From: CAZDCD01 sp964503885 | GTDB lineage: Bacteria > Bacteroidota > Bacteroidia > Bacteroidales > UBA10428 | Length of the DNA stretch: 7,546 nt | Reading direction: 5' to 3' | Assembly (NCBI GenBank): GCA_964503885.1 | Contig: CAZDCD010000053.1 | Coordinates: forward strand, 1 to 7,546 | In this document: one piece after another, positions 1-5,764 of the stretch | Layout: each line of letters opens with the position of its first letter | Position numbering within the stretch: the first letter of the stretch is position 1 | Made by a program: the position numbers and the translations under genes | The notes under the pieces: model-generated | The model's input: the letters and a program-made list of their open reading frames with translations, nothing else | What the model was told of the DNA's origin: nothing | Database searches by the model: none

Positions 1-1
1 T

Positions 2-550
2 GGCTGGACCGAGACTGATGATTGGTTGGTTTATGCCATCGAAAACAATACTGACGAAACAGAATATAAAATTAAATATAGGCTTGCAGCACAATCTTCA
101 GGGTCGAAGTTTGACTATTATATTGATGATATAAAAATTGGACAAATTATTGTCCCAAGTACAGGCGCTTGGCAAACATTTACCTCAGTTATAAAGGATA
201 TATCTATACCTCAAGGAAAACACTATCTTAAACTTATAGTAGTAACCGGGGGTTTCAATATAAACTACTTCGATGTTCAGGAAAGTTTTGTAAGTGGAAT
301 AAAAATAAATAAAATGGATAATGTACATATTTATCCTAATCCTGCTTCAGACAACGTCGTAATACAATCTCCGGAGTTTCAATATAATCAGGTTGAAATT
401 TTAGATATAATGGGCAAGTCAGTTTTTAATGCTTCTGTAACTTATTTGCCTGAATTACACTTAACTGTAAAATTAAATAATGGAGTTTATCTTTTGAGAA
501 TAAGTAATGGTGAATCCTTTTATTCTCAACGGTTAGAAATAATAAAATAA
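2..550 (+). CDS. C-terminal part of a secreted carbohydrate-active enzyme: CBM6 module plus T9SS type A sorting domain (5' truncated by window edge)
   Basis: The frame is open from base 2, so the gene begins outside the window and 182 residues are visible. Residues 1 to about 92 match carbohydrate-binding module family 6: a 'DDWLVYAI' strand at the start (gdwleYtv in the family), 'YYIDDIKIG', then 'TGAWQTF' with Trp57, a ligand-contacting position in CBM6, and the closing 'VVTGGFNINYF' with Asn88, also a usual binding residue. Residues about 109-182 form a T9SS type A sorting domain: 'IYPNPAS' at 110-116, 'VEILDIMGK', 'NNGVYLLRI' and a basic end 'QRLEIIK'. This domain directs export across the outer membrane and is then removed. 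The TTG at base 26 is merely an internal codon, because the CBM6 fold continues upstream of it. The enzyme to which the module belongs is not visible. CBM6 commonly binds xylan, beta-glucans or agarose, so the substrate stays open. Confidence 0.9.
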   Translation, partial: GWTETDDWLVYAIENNTDETEYKIKYRLAAQSSGSKFDYYIDDIKIGQIIVPSTGAWQTFTSVIKDISIPQGKHYLKLIVVTGGFNINYFDVQESFVSGIKINKMDNVHIYPNPASDNVVIQSPEFQYNQVEILDIMGKSVFNASVTYLPELHLTVKLNNGVYLLRISNGESFYSQRLEIIK

Positions 551-573
551 CATATCTACACTTTCAGATTATG

Positions 574-636
574 GGACGAATCAGTTGGTCCAAAATTAAA
601 AGTCATTTTTAATTTGATATTCAACTGGTTCGATCC
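574..636. terminator. Long imperfect hairpin just after the CBM6/T9SS gene
   Basis: Arms 577-601 and 606-632 are inverted copies of each other with a four-base loop (GTCA at 602-605). The outer part pairs CGAATCAGTTG with CAACTGGTTCG, with one G:T pair, and the inner part pairs AAATTAAAA with TTTTTAATTT. GGGA/ATCC extends the base by a few pairs with a bulge. It starts 24 bases after the stop codon at 550. The position suggests a transcription terminator or an mRNA 3'-end stabiliser. The outer arm is unusually long for an intrinsic terminator and a clean T-run after it is missing, so a repeat-derived hairpin is possible too. Confidence 0.55.
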
Positions 637-718
637 TATTTCATCTTTTTGTTTAATCCAAATACTGCAAAATGGAATAGAATTATCTCAATAATAATTC
701 GATATAACTGTAGATAAA

Positions 719-1010
719 ATGATAGTAAAAAAGCTTTTAGCAACCTGGATAATCTATTCATTTTTTCTTTTATATATAAGGTTAGACATATCAAAAAACA
801 GATGTTGGTGATAAAGCTTAAGCTGGTGCTGTTATTATTGAGGCTCCGTTCTATACTCCGGATATCGTCCGGATTGTAAAATACTCCGAAGGTAAATCTT
901 TCGGAAAAAAAAGTCTGTCGGTTACATCTACTCCGCCAAAAACATCATTTGAAATAATGGTTACCCTCCTCTGTGAAGGTTCAACTATTAACAAAGAATG
1001 TCTAATTTAG
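719..1010 (+). pseudogene. Decayed N-terminus of a GH31-family glycosidase (alpha-xylosidase/alpha-glucosidase type)
   Basis: ATG at 719 opens a signal-peptide-like stretch (MIVKKLLATWII, then YSFFLLY) that runs into a stop at 809-811. Dropping one A from the run 793-798 shifts into a second frame that reads TDVGDKA, then a TAA (819-821), then AGAVIIEAPFYTPDIVRIV, KYSEGKSFGKKSLSV and STPPKTSFEI before a stop at 1008-1010. The phrase 'fYtP.IVRi.K...GksF.KkSLSV...P' is what I know from the N-terminal beta-sandwich domain of Bacteroidota GH31 enzymes, which usually carry a signal peptide and 'QTD.G' shortly before it. The intact enzymes run to roughly 700-950 residues; here the (beta/alpha)8 barrel and its catalytic Asp residues are absent, so the relic is truncated as well as frameshifted. 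After about base 960 the resemblance fades. The GH31 assignment comes from motif recall, not a search. Confidence 0.55.
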
Positions 1011-1110
1011 TAATGTCTGAAAAAGGGGAAGGCTACCGGCTACCATTCCAAGCTGTCGCTTAGAATAATTTCCAGTACTAAGTTCGGCTAAAATTTTAAG
1101 TTTAAACCGA

Positions 1111-1126
1111 CCCCGAGCACTCGGGG
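1111..1126. repeat. Perfect 7-bp hairpin CCCCGAG-CA-CTCGGGG
   Basis: The two arms CCCCGAG (1111-1117) and CTCGGGG (1120-1126) are exact reverse complements around a two-base centre. No T-run follows on the plus strand, which speaks against an intrinsic terminator. C/G-rich 'CCCGA...TCGGG' palindromes are common interspersed repeats in Bacteroidota genomes, so this may be one of a dispersed family. Confidence 0.6.
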
Positions 1127-1189
1127 GATCTCAGCGAAGCTAAACCCTCGCCATAACGTCTGGTTACTCCATCATTTTTATACATTTTT

Positions 1190-1277
1190 GCTACGTGTTG
1201 TGTAGCCTTTTTTCAGGAGGGGTCAAGCTTGCCGTTAACGGTTGGGTGCAGGTAGCGTGCTACTTATGCATCCTAAC
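1190..1277. repeat. Two hairpins built from the same GCTAC/GTAGC pair, the second with a long stem
   Basis: Hairpin one pairs GCTAC (1190-1194) with GTAGC (1202-1206) and is followed by CTTTTTTTC-like sequence, so it could act as a plus-strand terminator. Hairpin two pairs GTTGGGTGCA (1241-1250) with TGCATCCTAAC (1267-1277) and, inside it, GTAGC (1252-1256) with GCTAC (1259-1263). Because all four inner arms use the same five bases, GCTAC at 1190 can pair either with 1202 or with 1252, giving mutually exclusive folds. Function unknown. Confidence 0.5.
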
Positions 1278-1451
1278 TCGTTTGTTTTTATCTGCAAGAT
1301 ATAAAATATTATCGATCCGTATCTACGTACTACCAAAAAGCATGTTGGCCTACACCGTGTTATGTACTGGGCGCAGTTATTTAGCAGAATGATGAACACT
1401 TTCTTTGATTAAGTGGACAAATTAATTTAGTTTTTTAGGGAGGGAATAATA

Positions 1452-1504
1452 ATTGCCCGAAGGGCAACATTGCAAACTCTTCCCGACAGCTATGCTGTGC
1501 GGGA
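1452..1504. repeat. Pair of adjacent hairpins (TTGCCC-GAA-GGGCAA and TCCCG-ACAGC...GCTGT-CGGGA)
   Basis: TTGCCC (1452-1457) and GGGCAA (1461-1466) form a perfect stem around GAA. TCCCGACAGC (1481-1490) pairs with GCTGTGCGGGA (1494-1504) with a single bulged G and a three-base TAT loop. The second is close to the TCCCGA...TCGGGA palindromes that are scattered in large numbers through some Bacteroidota genomes. Both lie just beyond the 3' end of the minus-strand pseudogene, so they could serve as its 3' boundary. Confidence 0.55.
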
Positions 1505-1530
1505 TGTGCTTGCATAAAAGGAAATTTGCG

Positions 1531-2205
1531 TTAACTCTTAACCATAACACCCAACGATTCCATTAATTGTGGATTATCTTCTAATGCTATTCTTGAAACA
1601 GCAATGAATTCACTCATCCAGTCATCTAACTTTTCAAATGCTGCATTTTTTGCCGTTGTTGAATCCTGTGATTCTCCCTTTTCTCTCATATACTCAGAAC
1701 GTGAATGCTCAACTTCACTTATTAAAGTGTTAGCTGCGCTAATATCATCCTGAATTATTCTCAATCGTACTAACTTATCTGAAAGAGATGTGTCATTTGC
1801 TAATGTAGAATAGAATTTCTTTACCATTTCTAACCATTTAACATATCCTCCGGGCATGCTTCAATCTAATTCTAACTTTTTAAGTACTTCAGGTTCTTTC
1901 CTGAAAATAACTTTTGCTTTCTTACGGTGTAAAGAGTATGTATCAGCAAGTGATTCATGTGTTGTTTTGAAATCTGCATAAGCTTCTGATGTTTCATCAT
2001 CTTCCTGTTTATTGAAATCATAAACCTTACGAGATTCATCATAAAGCCCTTTGCCTTCTGAAATAGCTGCGGAATCATATCCGAACTCAGCCATAACTGT
2101 TGCAATCTCTGATTGATTTACTACGTTCTCTAACGCAATGCGATAACGTTCCAGCGTTTCCGCTTCTGTATAGTGATGATTTTTTAATATGTTTTTGTGT
2201 TTTAA
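1531..2205 (-). pseudogene. Broken gene for a Bacteroidota hypothetical protein, about 220 residues, interrupted by one in-frame TGA
   Basis: One continuous minus-strand frame runs from about 2205 to 1531 and is interrupted only by TGA at 1863-1861. Read through, it gives ETLERYRIALENV, AEFGYDSAAISEGK, LHRKKAKVIFRKEPEVL, then LELD-stop-SMPGGYVKWLE, and ends in ALEDNPQLMESLGVMVKS. This sequence looks like a family of about 200-residue, highly charged, probably all-helical proteins that I recall as 'hypothetical' in many Bacteroidota. In those the interrupted position is Gly in 'l.GslPraY.kWL', so a GGA to TGA change would explain the stop. No ATG, GTG or TTG lies between the upstream stop (2208-2206) and Met at 2094, and the codon where a start might be expected (2199-2197) is CAC, so the start seems lost too. 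No signal peptide or membrane segment is visible. Expression of the 108-residue 3' part from ATG 1857 is possible but unsupported. Confidence 0.75.
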
Positions 2206-2237
2206 TTAATATTTAAATTTATAATAACGAAGACTAT

Positions 2238-2474
2238 TTAAGCTTTATCAGAACTAAAAAGAACTTTTTCAATTATCTCTTTCCTTTTATCTATTCCCCA
2301 TAAACCTTCTTTTATTATCCCCGGGCATTTGTTCGTTCCCCATGAACCTTCTTTCATTATCCCGCGACGTTTGTCTATTTCCTCTGAACCTTGATCAGTA
2401 ATCCCATGAGGTTTATCTATTTCCTCTGAACATTCTTTAATTCGCCCGGGGCTTTTGCTCATATCTCATGAACC
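2238..2474 (-). repeat. Tandem array of five 42-bp units (14 codons each), with a partial sixth
   Basis: Reading the minus strand, units start at 2474, 2432, 2390, 2348 and 2306, each beginning with GGTTCA or TGTTCA/GGTTTA and 42 bases long; a diverged 27-base piece (2264-2238) follows. Because 42 is a multiple of three, the minus frame from ATG 2462 stays open for 74 codons to TAA at 2238 and encodes a degenerate 14-residue repeat of the type EGSEEIDKRRGIIK, ending in SSDKA. The plus strand of the same array contains stops. Drift is substantial between neighbouring units (B and C share GTTCAGAGGAAATAGA, D and E share ATGGGGAA). The ORF has no visible ribosome-binding site and starts inside the first unit, and the in-frame codons above it are stops, so I consider it a minisatellite-like repeat more likely than a gene. 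Confidence 0.7.
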
Positions 2475-2854
2475 TTATGCCTTCCCTCAAAAACAGTTAT
2501 TGATTTTTTATAAGTATAATTACTTGCGCTTAACTGTTTTATTCTAAAACTGAATAAATATAAAAATTATTTTTAAATATTGGAAATTGAATGTAAATCT
2601 GTTAAGTTATTTTATGAATGGCCAATGGAAAATTAAATAAGCACGCTTTGCAAAAGCGCGCTAGTGGGACCGGAACGATTTTCCTGTGGTCCTGAACCAT
2701 TTGCTGTTATGGCTCGTTTATTTTTTCACTCGGCTATTTTATTTTTCTTTATCTATTTGGTATTGTAAAAACAATCTATACTCTCCAAATCTGTCAGAAT
2801 AATATCAATCGCTTTTACAGAATTTTCTGGCCATGTACATATCATTCAAGAATT
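2475..2854. other. Non-coding stretch downstream of the GH43 gene
   Basis: No credible coding frame is present. The stretch is AT-rich apart from the island at about 2641-2715, which holds two adjacent inverted repeats listed separately. I see no clear intrinsic terminator for the GH43 gene, whose stop codon lies at 2855. Confidence 0.5.
2641..2692. repeat. Two adjacent hairpins in a G+C-rich island
   Basis: GCACGCTTT (2641-2649) pairs with AAAGCGCGC (2653-2661) with one mismatch around a GCA loop. Then GGACCGGAA (2667-2675) pairs with TTCC-TGT-GGTCC (2681-2692) with three bulged bases and a short loop. Neither is followed by a T-run on the minus strand directly. They could mark the 3' end of the GH43 transcript, some 165 bases past the stop, or be another interspersed palindromic repeat. 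Confidence 0.5.
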
Positions 2855-5230
2855 CTATTTTAGCAAAATTAGTTTCTTAATTTCGATATAATTATTTGCC
2901 TTCAGCTTGCAAAAATATATGCCACTTGAAAGACCGGTTCCATCAAACATAGCCGTATAATTCCCTTTTGCCCTATATCCTTCAAATAATGTAACAACTT
3001 CATGCCCTGCCAGATCATATACTTTTAATGAAATTCGGGTATTTAGACCAACTGAATAATCGAACGATGTAACCCGGTCAAATGGATTGGGAAAATTCTG
3101 TTCCAAAGAAAAAGAAGAGATAATATTGGTCTTGGGCAGTTCATCCACAGAAGTAATTGGACTATAAGAATCTAAAAATCTGATGGATTTAAGGCGGAAG
3201 AGATCCTCTGCTTCTGTTCCCGTGAATCTTAGGTATACATCATGTGTACCGCTTATCGAATCTACATCCGTGCTAAACATCTCGTAGGTTGATACATCGC
3301 CGGTATTTTCAATCGTGCATTCGGCAATTTTTTGTCCGGTTTCAATAGAATCAATCCACACCTCAACAACGCCACCCGCAACACTGGAGGCTTCTAAGTG
3401 CAAAGATATTGGAAAACGAGGATAGTCAATGTTACCAAACGTAACGCCAGCATACATTGCCCAGTCATTATTTTCAATGTTCTCCAGGTAGGTACTTGCA
3501 CTTGTTACACCAAAGGCATTTGCCGGATCCTGTGCAGGAATGCTGGTGTAGGCGTCCCGGTAAAGATAAAGGTTGAAGAAGGCAGGCTTGCCTCTCACAT
3601 AAAGCCCTTGCTGGTTTCCAGTAAAGTCATTAAACATCGTTTGTTCTGTGTCCAAAGTAAGGGCATATATTTCTTCGCCAATTTGGGACCATGTTAAACC
3701 ATCGGCACTGAAAAAGGCGGACATCATATGTTGATCCCTTACCAGCTTAAGCCAAACAATATTACCAACTATATTGTCTACTTCGAATTTCGTGCCTTGA
3801 AATGCAAAACCCAGCACTTGATTTCCTGCGCTGTCCAAGGAGCTATACACTTTAACATCATGTGTTTCCGGCCCGTTCATGATCCATAGACCTGCTTCAT
3901 GAGATTGAGCTTCCGGCTCAAAATCTATACAAGTAATTAAAGAATAACTGTGTTCTCCGTCAATTTGGATAAGGGTATTGCTGCCCCTGTAAGGTTTTAG
4001 ATATAACCAACCCTCACGTTCAGATAAGGAATAAGTATAACTAGGTGTATATCCCAGGAAAGACCAATCTGGCTTCAGATTTTCAGTATTAAACATGTCT
4101 GGTTTTGCCACTGTCCATGGTATACCGCTGCCAGGAAGATTAGGTGCGGTAACCGCTTCATTTGGCGGGTATTGTATTACCGGAAATCCTTCCGCGTCGT
4201 ATTTTACCTGGCAAAGCACTCCCTGTCGTCCGTGGGCGTACCAATGTGTGCTGGAATGGTAACTTTGTGCAAAAGTCCAGCTGGTACTGTCATCCAACAT
4301 CACTACCGGCGCAATATGGTTTGGTGTATTAAATGTCGCACGGGATCCTGTGAAAATTGTTCCTTCCTTGATTGTCCAGTCAGACTCATCGTCTGTAAGG
4401 GTATCGCTGCGCATGACATATTGTTCGCCAACGAGGTGTTGGGCAAAACTGTAAAAGTAGTATCCATCCTTTTTCCACATAACCGGACCTTCCGCCCAAC
4501 CATAGGGATTGTTTTCGGAATCCGGATTTAACCAGGTTAAATCTAGGACAACGCCATTTGGCTGACCATCTTCACCCAACTCTACAATGAAGTTATTTTC
4601 ATGGCCGGCTTTCGTAAGCAAATACCATTTACCGGTTTCATCGTCGATAAAAATGGAATTATCTACACCTAATCCAGGCACTCCGGCAGGGACTTGCATT
4701 GTGGTCGGGGCACTCCATGGTCCTTCCGGCTGATTGGCAGTCACAAAATTCATGTTACCTCCACCTCTGCCAAAGAAATGCCAGTACAAATCGTTATATA
4801 AAACCATATGGCCTCCCCAAATACCACCTCCAGGGCTGTCTCCATAATCGCCCCAGGAAGCCGACACTGGCTGAGCTATAACCTCCCAGTGCACCAAATC
4901 CGTAGACCGGTAAATTTTTGGTGTTGGATTAAAGGATGAGCCAGATGTGTAATAGTAATTGTCGATTCTTGTCAAAGTCGGATCCGGATGGTCCCCGGGA
5001 ATTACAGGATTTATGTAAGTCTTAAAAGATGGTGACCGGGTAGAATCATTAGCTGTGAGTACTGTGTTAGATTCCAAAAGTTCAGGTACTACTGCTATCA
5101 AAGGAGTTAAAATGCTTTCTTTAATAAAAAAATTTGTTTCTTCTGGATAATTGCTGATAGTCTCAGCATGACCAAACAGATTTATGCATATCAAAAGAAA
5201 AATGATATTGTGCAGAATAATTTTTTTCAT
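2855..5230 (-). CDS. Secreted GH43-family glycosidase (beta-xylosidase/alpha-L-arabinofuranosidase type) with CBM6 and T9SS sorting domain
   Basis: 791 residues. A Sec signal peptide covers about 1-22 (MKKII, a hydrophobic core, then GHA before ET). The GH43 five-bladed propeller follows from about 71 to 375 with the expected catalytic triad: Asp83 in HPDPT (base), Asp190 in GVDNSIFIDDETGKWYLL (pKa-tuning residue) and Glu247 in GWAEGPVMWKKDGYYFY (acid). His305 in NHIAPV matches the conserved propeller-centre His. Residues about 386-560 look like the GH43 C-terminal beta-sandwich. Residues about 570-687 are a CBM6 (YLENIENNDWAMYAGVTFG, GGVVEVWIDS, GTHDVYLRFTG). Residues about 706-791 are a T9SS type A sorting domain (QNFPNPF, YDLAGHEV, LSSGIYFCKL, KKLILLK). 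GH43 enzymes remove xylose or arabinose from xylan/arabinan; the exact specificity and subfamily cannot be read here. The start is set by the signal peptide; no Shine-Dalgarno is visible, as usual in the phylum. It is transcribed alone. The product acts outside the cell or on its surface. Confidence 0.93.
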   Translation of the reverse strand: MKKIILHNIIFLLICINLFGHAETISNYPEETNFFIKESILTPLIAVVPELLESNTVLTANDSTRSPSFKTYINPVIPGDHPDPTLTRIDNYYYTSGSSFNPTPKIYRSTDLVHWEVIAQPVSASWGDYGDSPGGGIWGGHMVLYNDLYWHFFGRGGGNMNFVTANQPEGPWSAPTTMQVPAGVPGLGVDNSIFIDDETGKWYLLTKAGHENNFIVELGEDGQPNGVVLDLTWLNPDSENNPYGWAEGPVMWKKDGYYFYSFAQHLVGEQYVMRSDTLTDDESDWTIKEGTIFTGSRATFNTPNHIAPVVMLDDSTSWTFAQSYHSSTHWYAHGRQGVLCQVKYDAEGFPVIQYPPNEAVTAPNLPGSGIPWTVAKPDMFNTENLKPDWSFLGYTPSYTYSLSEREGWLYLKPYRGSNTLIQIDGEHSYSLITCIDFEPEAQSHEAGLWIMNGPETHDVKVYSSLDSAGNQVLGFAFQGTKFEVDNIVGNIVWLKLVRDQHMMSAFFSADGLTWSQIGEEIYALTLDTEQTMFNDFTGNQQGLYVRGKPAFFNLYLYRDAYTSIPAQDPANAFGVTSASTYLENIENNDWAMYAGVTFGNIDYPRFPISLHLEASSVAGGVVEVWIDSIETGQKIAECTIENTGDVSTYEMFSTDVDSISGTHDVYLRFTGTEAEDLFRLKSIRFLDSYSPITSVDELPKTNIISSFSLEQNFPNPFDRVTSFDYSVGLNTRISLKVYDLAGHEVVTLFEGYRAKGNYTAMFDGTGLSSGIYFCKLKANNYIEIKKLILLK

Positions 5231-5280
5231 GGTTATAGAGTTAAGTGTTTATGCATTTATTACAAACATTATTATTGCCA

Positions 5281-5324
5281 CATTGGTAATCCCTTGAATT
5301 TAAATCACCAATGTTTTCGTTCAA
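5281..5324 (-). promoter_or_regulatory. Candidate GH43 promoter enclosed by an inverted repeat (possible operator)
   Basis: Upstream of the GH43 start, CATTGGTAAT (5281-5290) and ATCACCAATG (5304-5313) are inverted copies with one mismatch, 23 bases centre to centre. Read on the minus strand, TTG at 5324-5322, then 19 bases, then TAAATTCA at 5302-5295 resembles the Bacteroidota promoter (TTG about -33, TAnnTTTG about -7) with two mismatches in the -7 box. The -7 box would fall in the spacer of the inverted repeat, so a dimeric regulator bound there would block or contact RNA polymerase. The 5' leader would be about 60 bases. The inverted repeat is seen directly; promoter and operator roles are inferred. 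Confidence 0.35.
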
Positions 5325-5462
5325 TATTAAATACAAGTTGTATTATGGTATGAAGATATAAAAAAGTATTTAATACCTTTATTAATAAAAATATTATTGT
5401 CCGGCAATAGGAAGTTTAAAATCTATGGAAACAAAGGTTCAATGATTATTGCTCATCTATTC

Positions 5463-5476
5463 TGAGAGATCTCTCA
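5463..5476. repeat. Perfect 14-bp palindrome TGAGAGATCTCTCA
   Basis: The sequence equals its own reverse complement over 14 bases. Such a site could bind a dimeric regulator, but it sits over 230 bases upstream of the GH43 start and far from any other start, so no target gene is obvious. Confidence 0.4.
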
Positions 5477-5528
5477 ACATATTCGTGAAAAAGTTATTTA
5501 TTAGTGATATCCTAAGCGCATATTAAAG

Positions 5529-5542
5529 TCCGCTTTAGCGGA
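5529..5542. repeat. Hairpin TCCGCT-TT-AGCGGA
   Basis: Six-base perfect arms around TT, followed by AATGG rather than a T-run, so not an intrinsic terminator. It lies nine bases left of the 124-bp inverted-repeat element and may belong to it. Confidence 0.5.
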
Positions 5543-5551
5543 ATGGTCGAT

Positions 5552-5675
5552 GAACGGTTAGTATAAGAATAGTAGCCGACTGCGGGCTTCATCCCTGTCA
5601 AGTTACACAAAAGTTTGAGCGGGCTGCAACCCTTGAATTTACTGCTGAACCGGCTATTATTTTTATACATTGTTC
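5552..5675. repeat. 124-bp element: inverted terminal arms enclosing two direct repeats
   Basis: The left arm (5552-5578, GAAC...TATAAGAATAGTAGCCG) and the right arm (5651-5675, CGGCTATTATTTTTATA...GTTC) are inverted copies with few mismatches and a two-base indel. Between them, 5582-5606 (GCGGGCTTCATCCCTGTCAA, then GTTAC) and 5619-5642 (GCGGGCTGCAACCCTTGAA, then TTTAC) are direct repeats spaced by 37 bases. No open frame exists inside. The layout suggests a small non-autonomous mobile element, an interspersed structured repeat or a structured RNA. Target-site duplications are not evident. Confidence 0.6.
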
Positions 5676-5725
5676 AAGATTTAAAACACAATTGAGCGTA
5701 CGTTTTTCAACTTTAAACCACTAAT

Positions 5726-5764
5726 GGCAGGTAGTATTTACTCAGACTTACTGCCTCTTTTTTT
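5726..5764 (+). terminator. Terminator-like hairpin with T-run, plus strand
   Basis: GGCAG (5726-5730) pairs with CTGCC (5751-5755), with weaker pairing continuing inwards (GTA/TTA with a bulge), and TCTTTTTTT follows at 5756-5764. On the plus strand this has the form of a rho-independent terminator. On the minus strand no T-run follows the stem, so it does not suit the end of the minus-strand gene at 5835. No plus-strand gene lies upstream, which is why the site is of interest. Confidence 0.45.

Larger units (their letters stand above)
1011..1530. other. Non-coding stretch with several hairpins between two pseudogenes
   Basis: No frame here looks like protein. A 65-codon plus-strand frame at 1195-1392 overlaps the hairpins and has no family resemblance. 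The stretch instead contains five short inverted repeats, listed separately, at 1111-1126, 1190-1206, 1241-1277, 1452-1466 and 1481-1504. Base composition is more G+C-rich around the hairpins than in the neighbouring intergenic DNA. It may be a cluster of REP-type elements or the remains of a mobile element. Confidence 0.5.

Noticed and set aside
1241..1277. Integron attC-like site (GTTGGGT ... TCCTAAC)
   Set aside because: The GTTRRRY-like and YYYAAC-like boxes occur in the opposite order to an attC site, the second has a mismatch, and no integron integrase or cassette array is present.
1195..1392. 65-codon plus-strand open frame
   Set aside because: It starts with GTG inside one hairpin, runs through another, shows no family resemblance, signal peptide or ribosome-binding site, and lies in a repeat-rich stretch.
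1861..1863. TGA as selenocysteine or programmed read-through
   Set aside because: No selenoprotein family is suggested; the expected residue is Gly, no selenocysteine-insertion hairpin is evident, and the start codon also seems lost, so ordinary decay is simpler.
1872..2105. Second minus-strand frame over the broken hypothetical gene
   Set aside because: It overlaps the recognised family frame, which alone has protein-like composition and continuity with the downstream half.
2265..2474. CRISPR array
   Set aside because: The 42-bp units are directly adjacent and diverged, with no unique spacers and no cas genes.
3398..4881. Open frames on the plus strand within the GH43 gene (and a short minus frame at 4303-4503)
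   Set aside because: They are antisense or alternate-frame shadows of a well-supported coding region with an intact catalytic triad.
5168..5353. Plus-strand frame overlapping the GH43 start and its upstream region
   Set aside because: It is antisense to the signal peptide and runs through the promoter-like inverted repeat; the protein has no recognisable features.
5552..5675. Insertion sequence
   Set aside because: There is no transposase frame inside or near it, and no clear target-site duplication; only a non-autonomous element remains possible.
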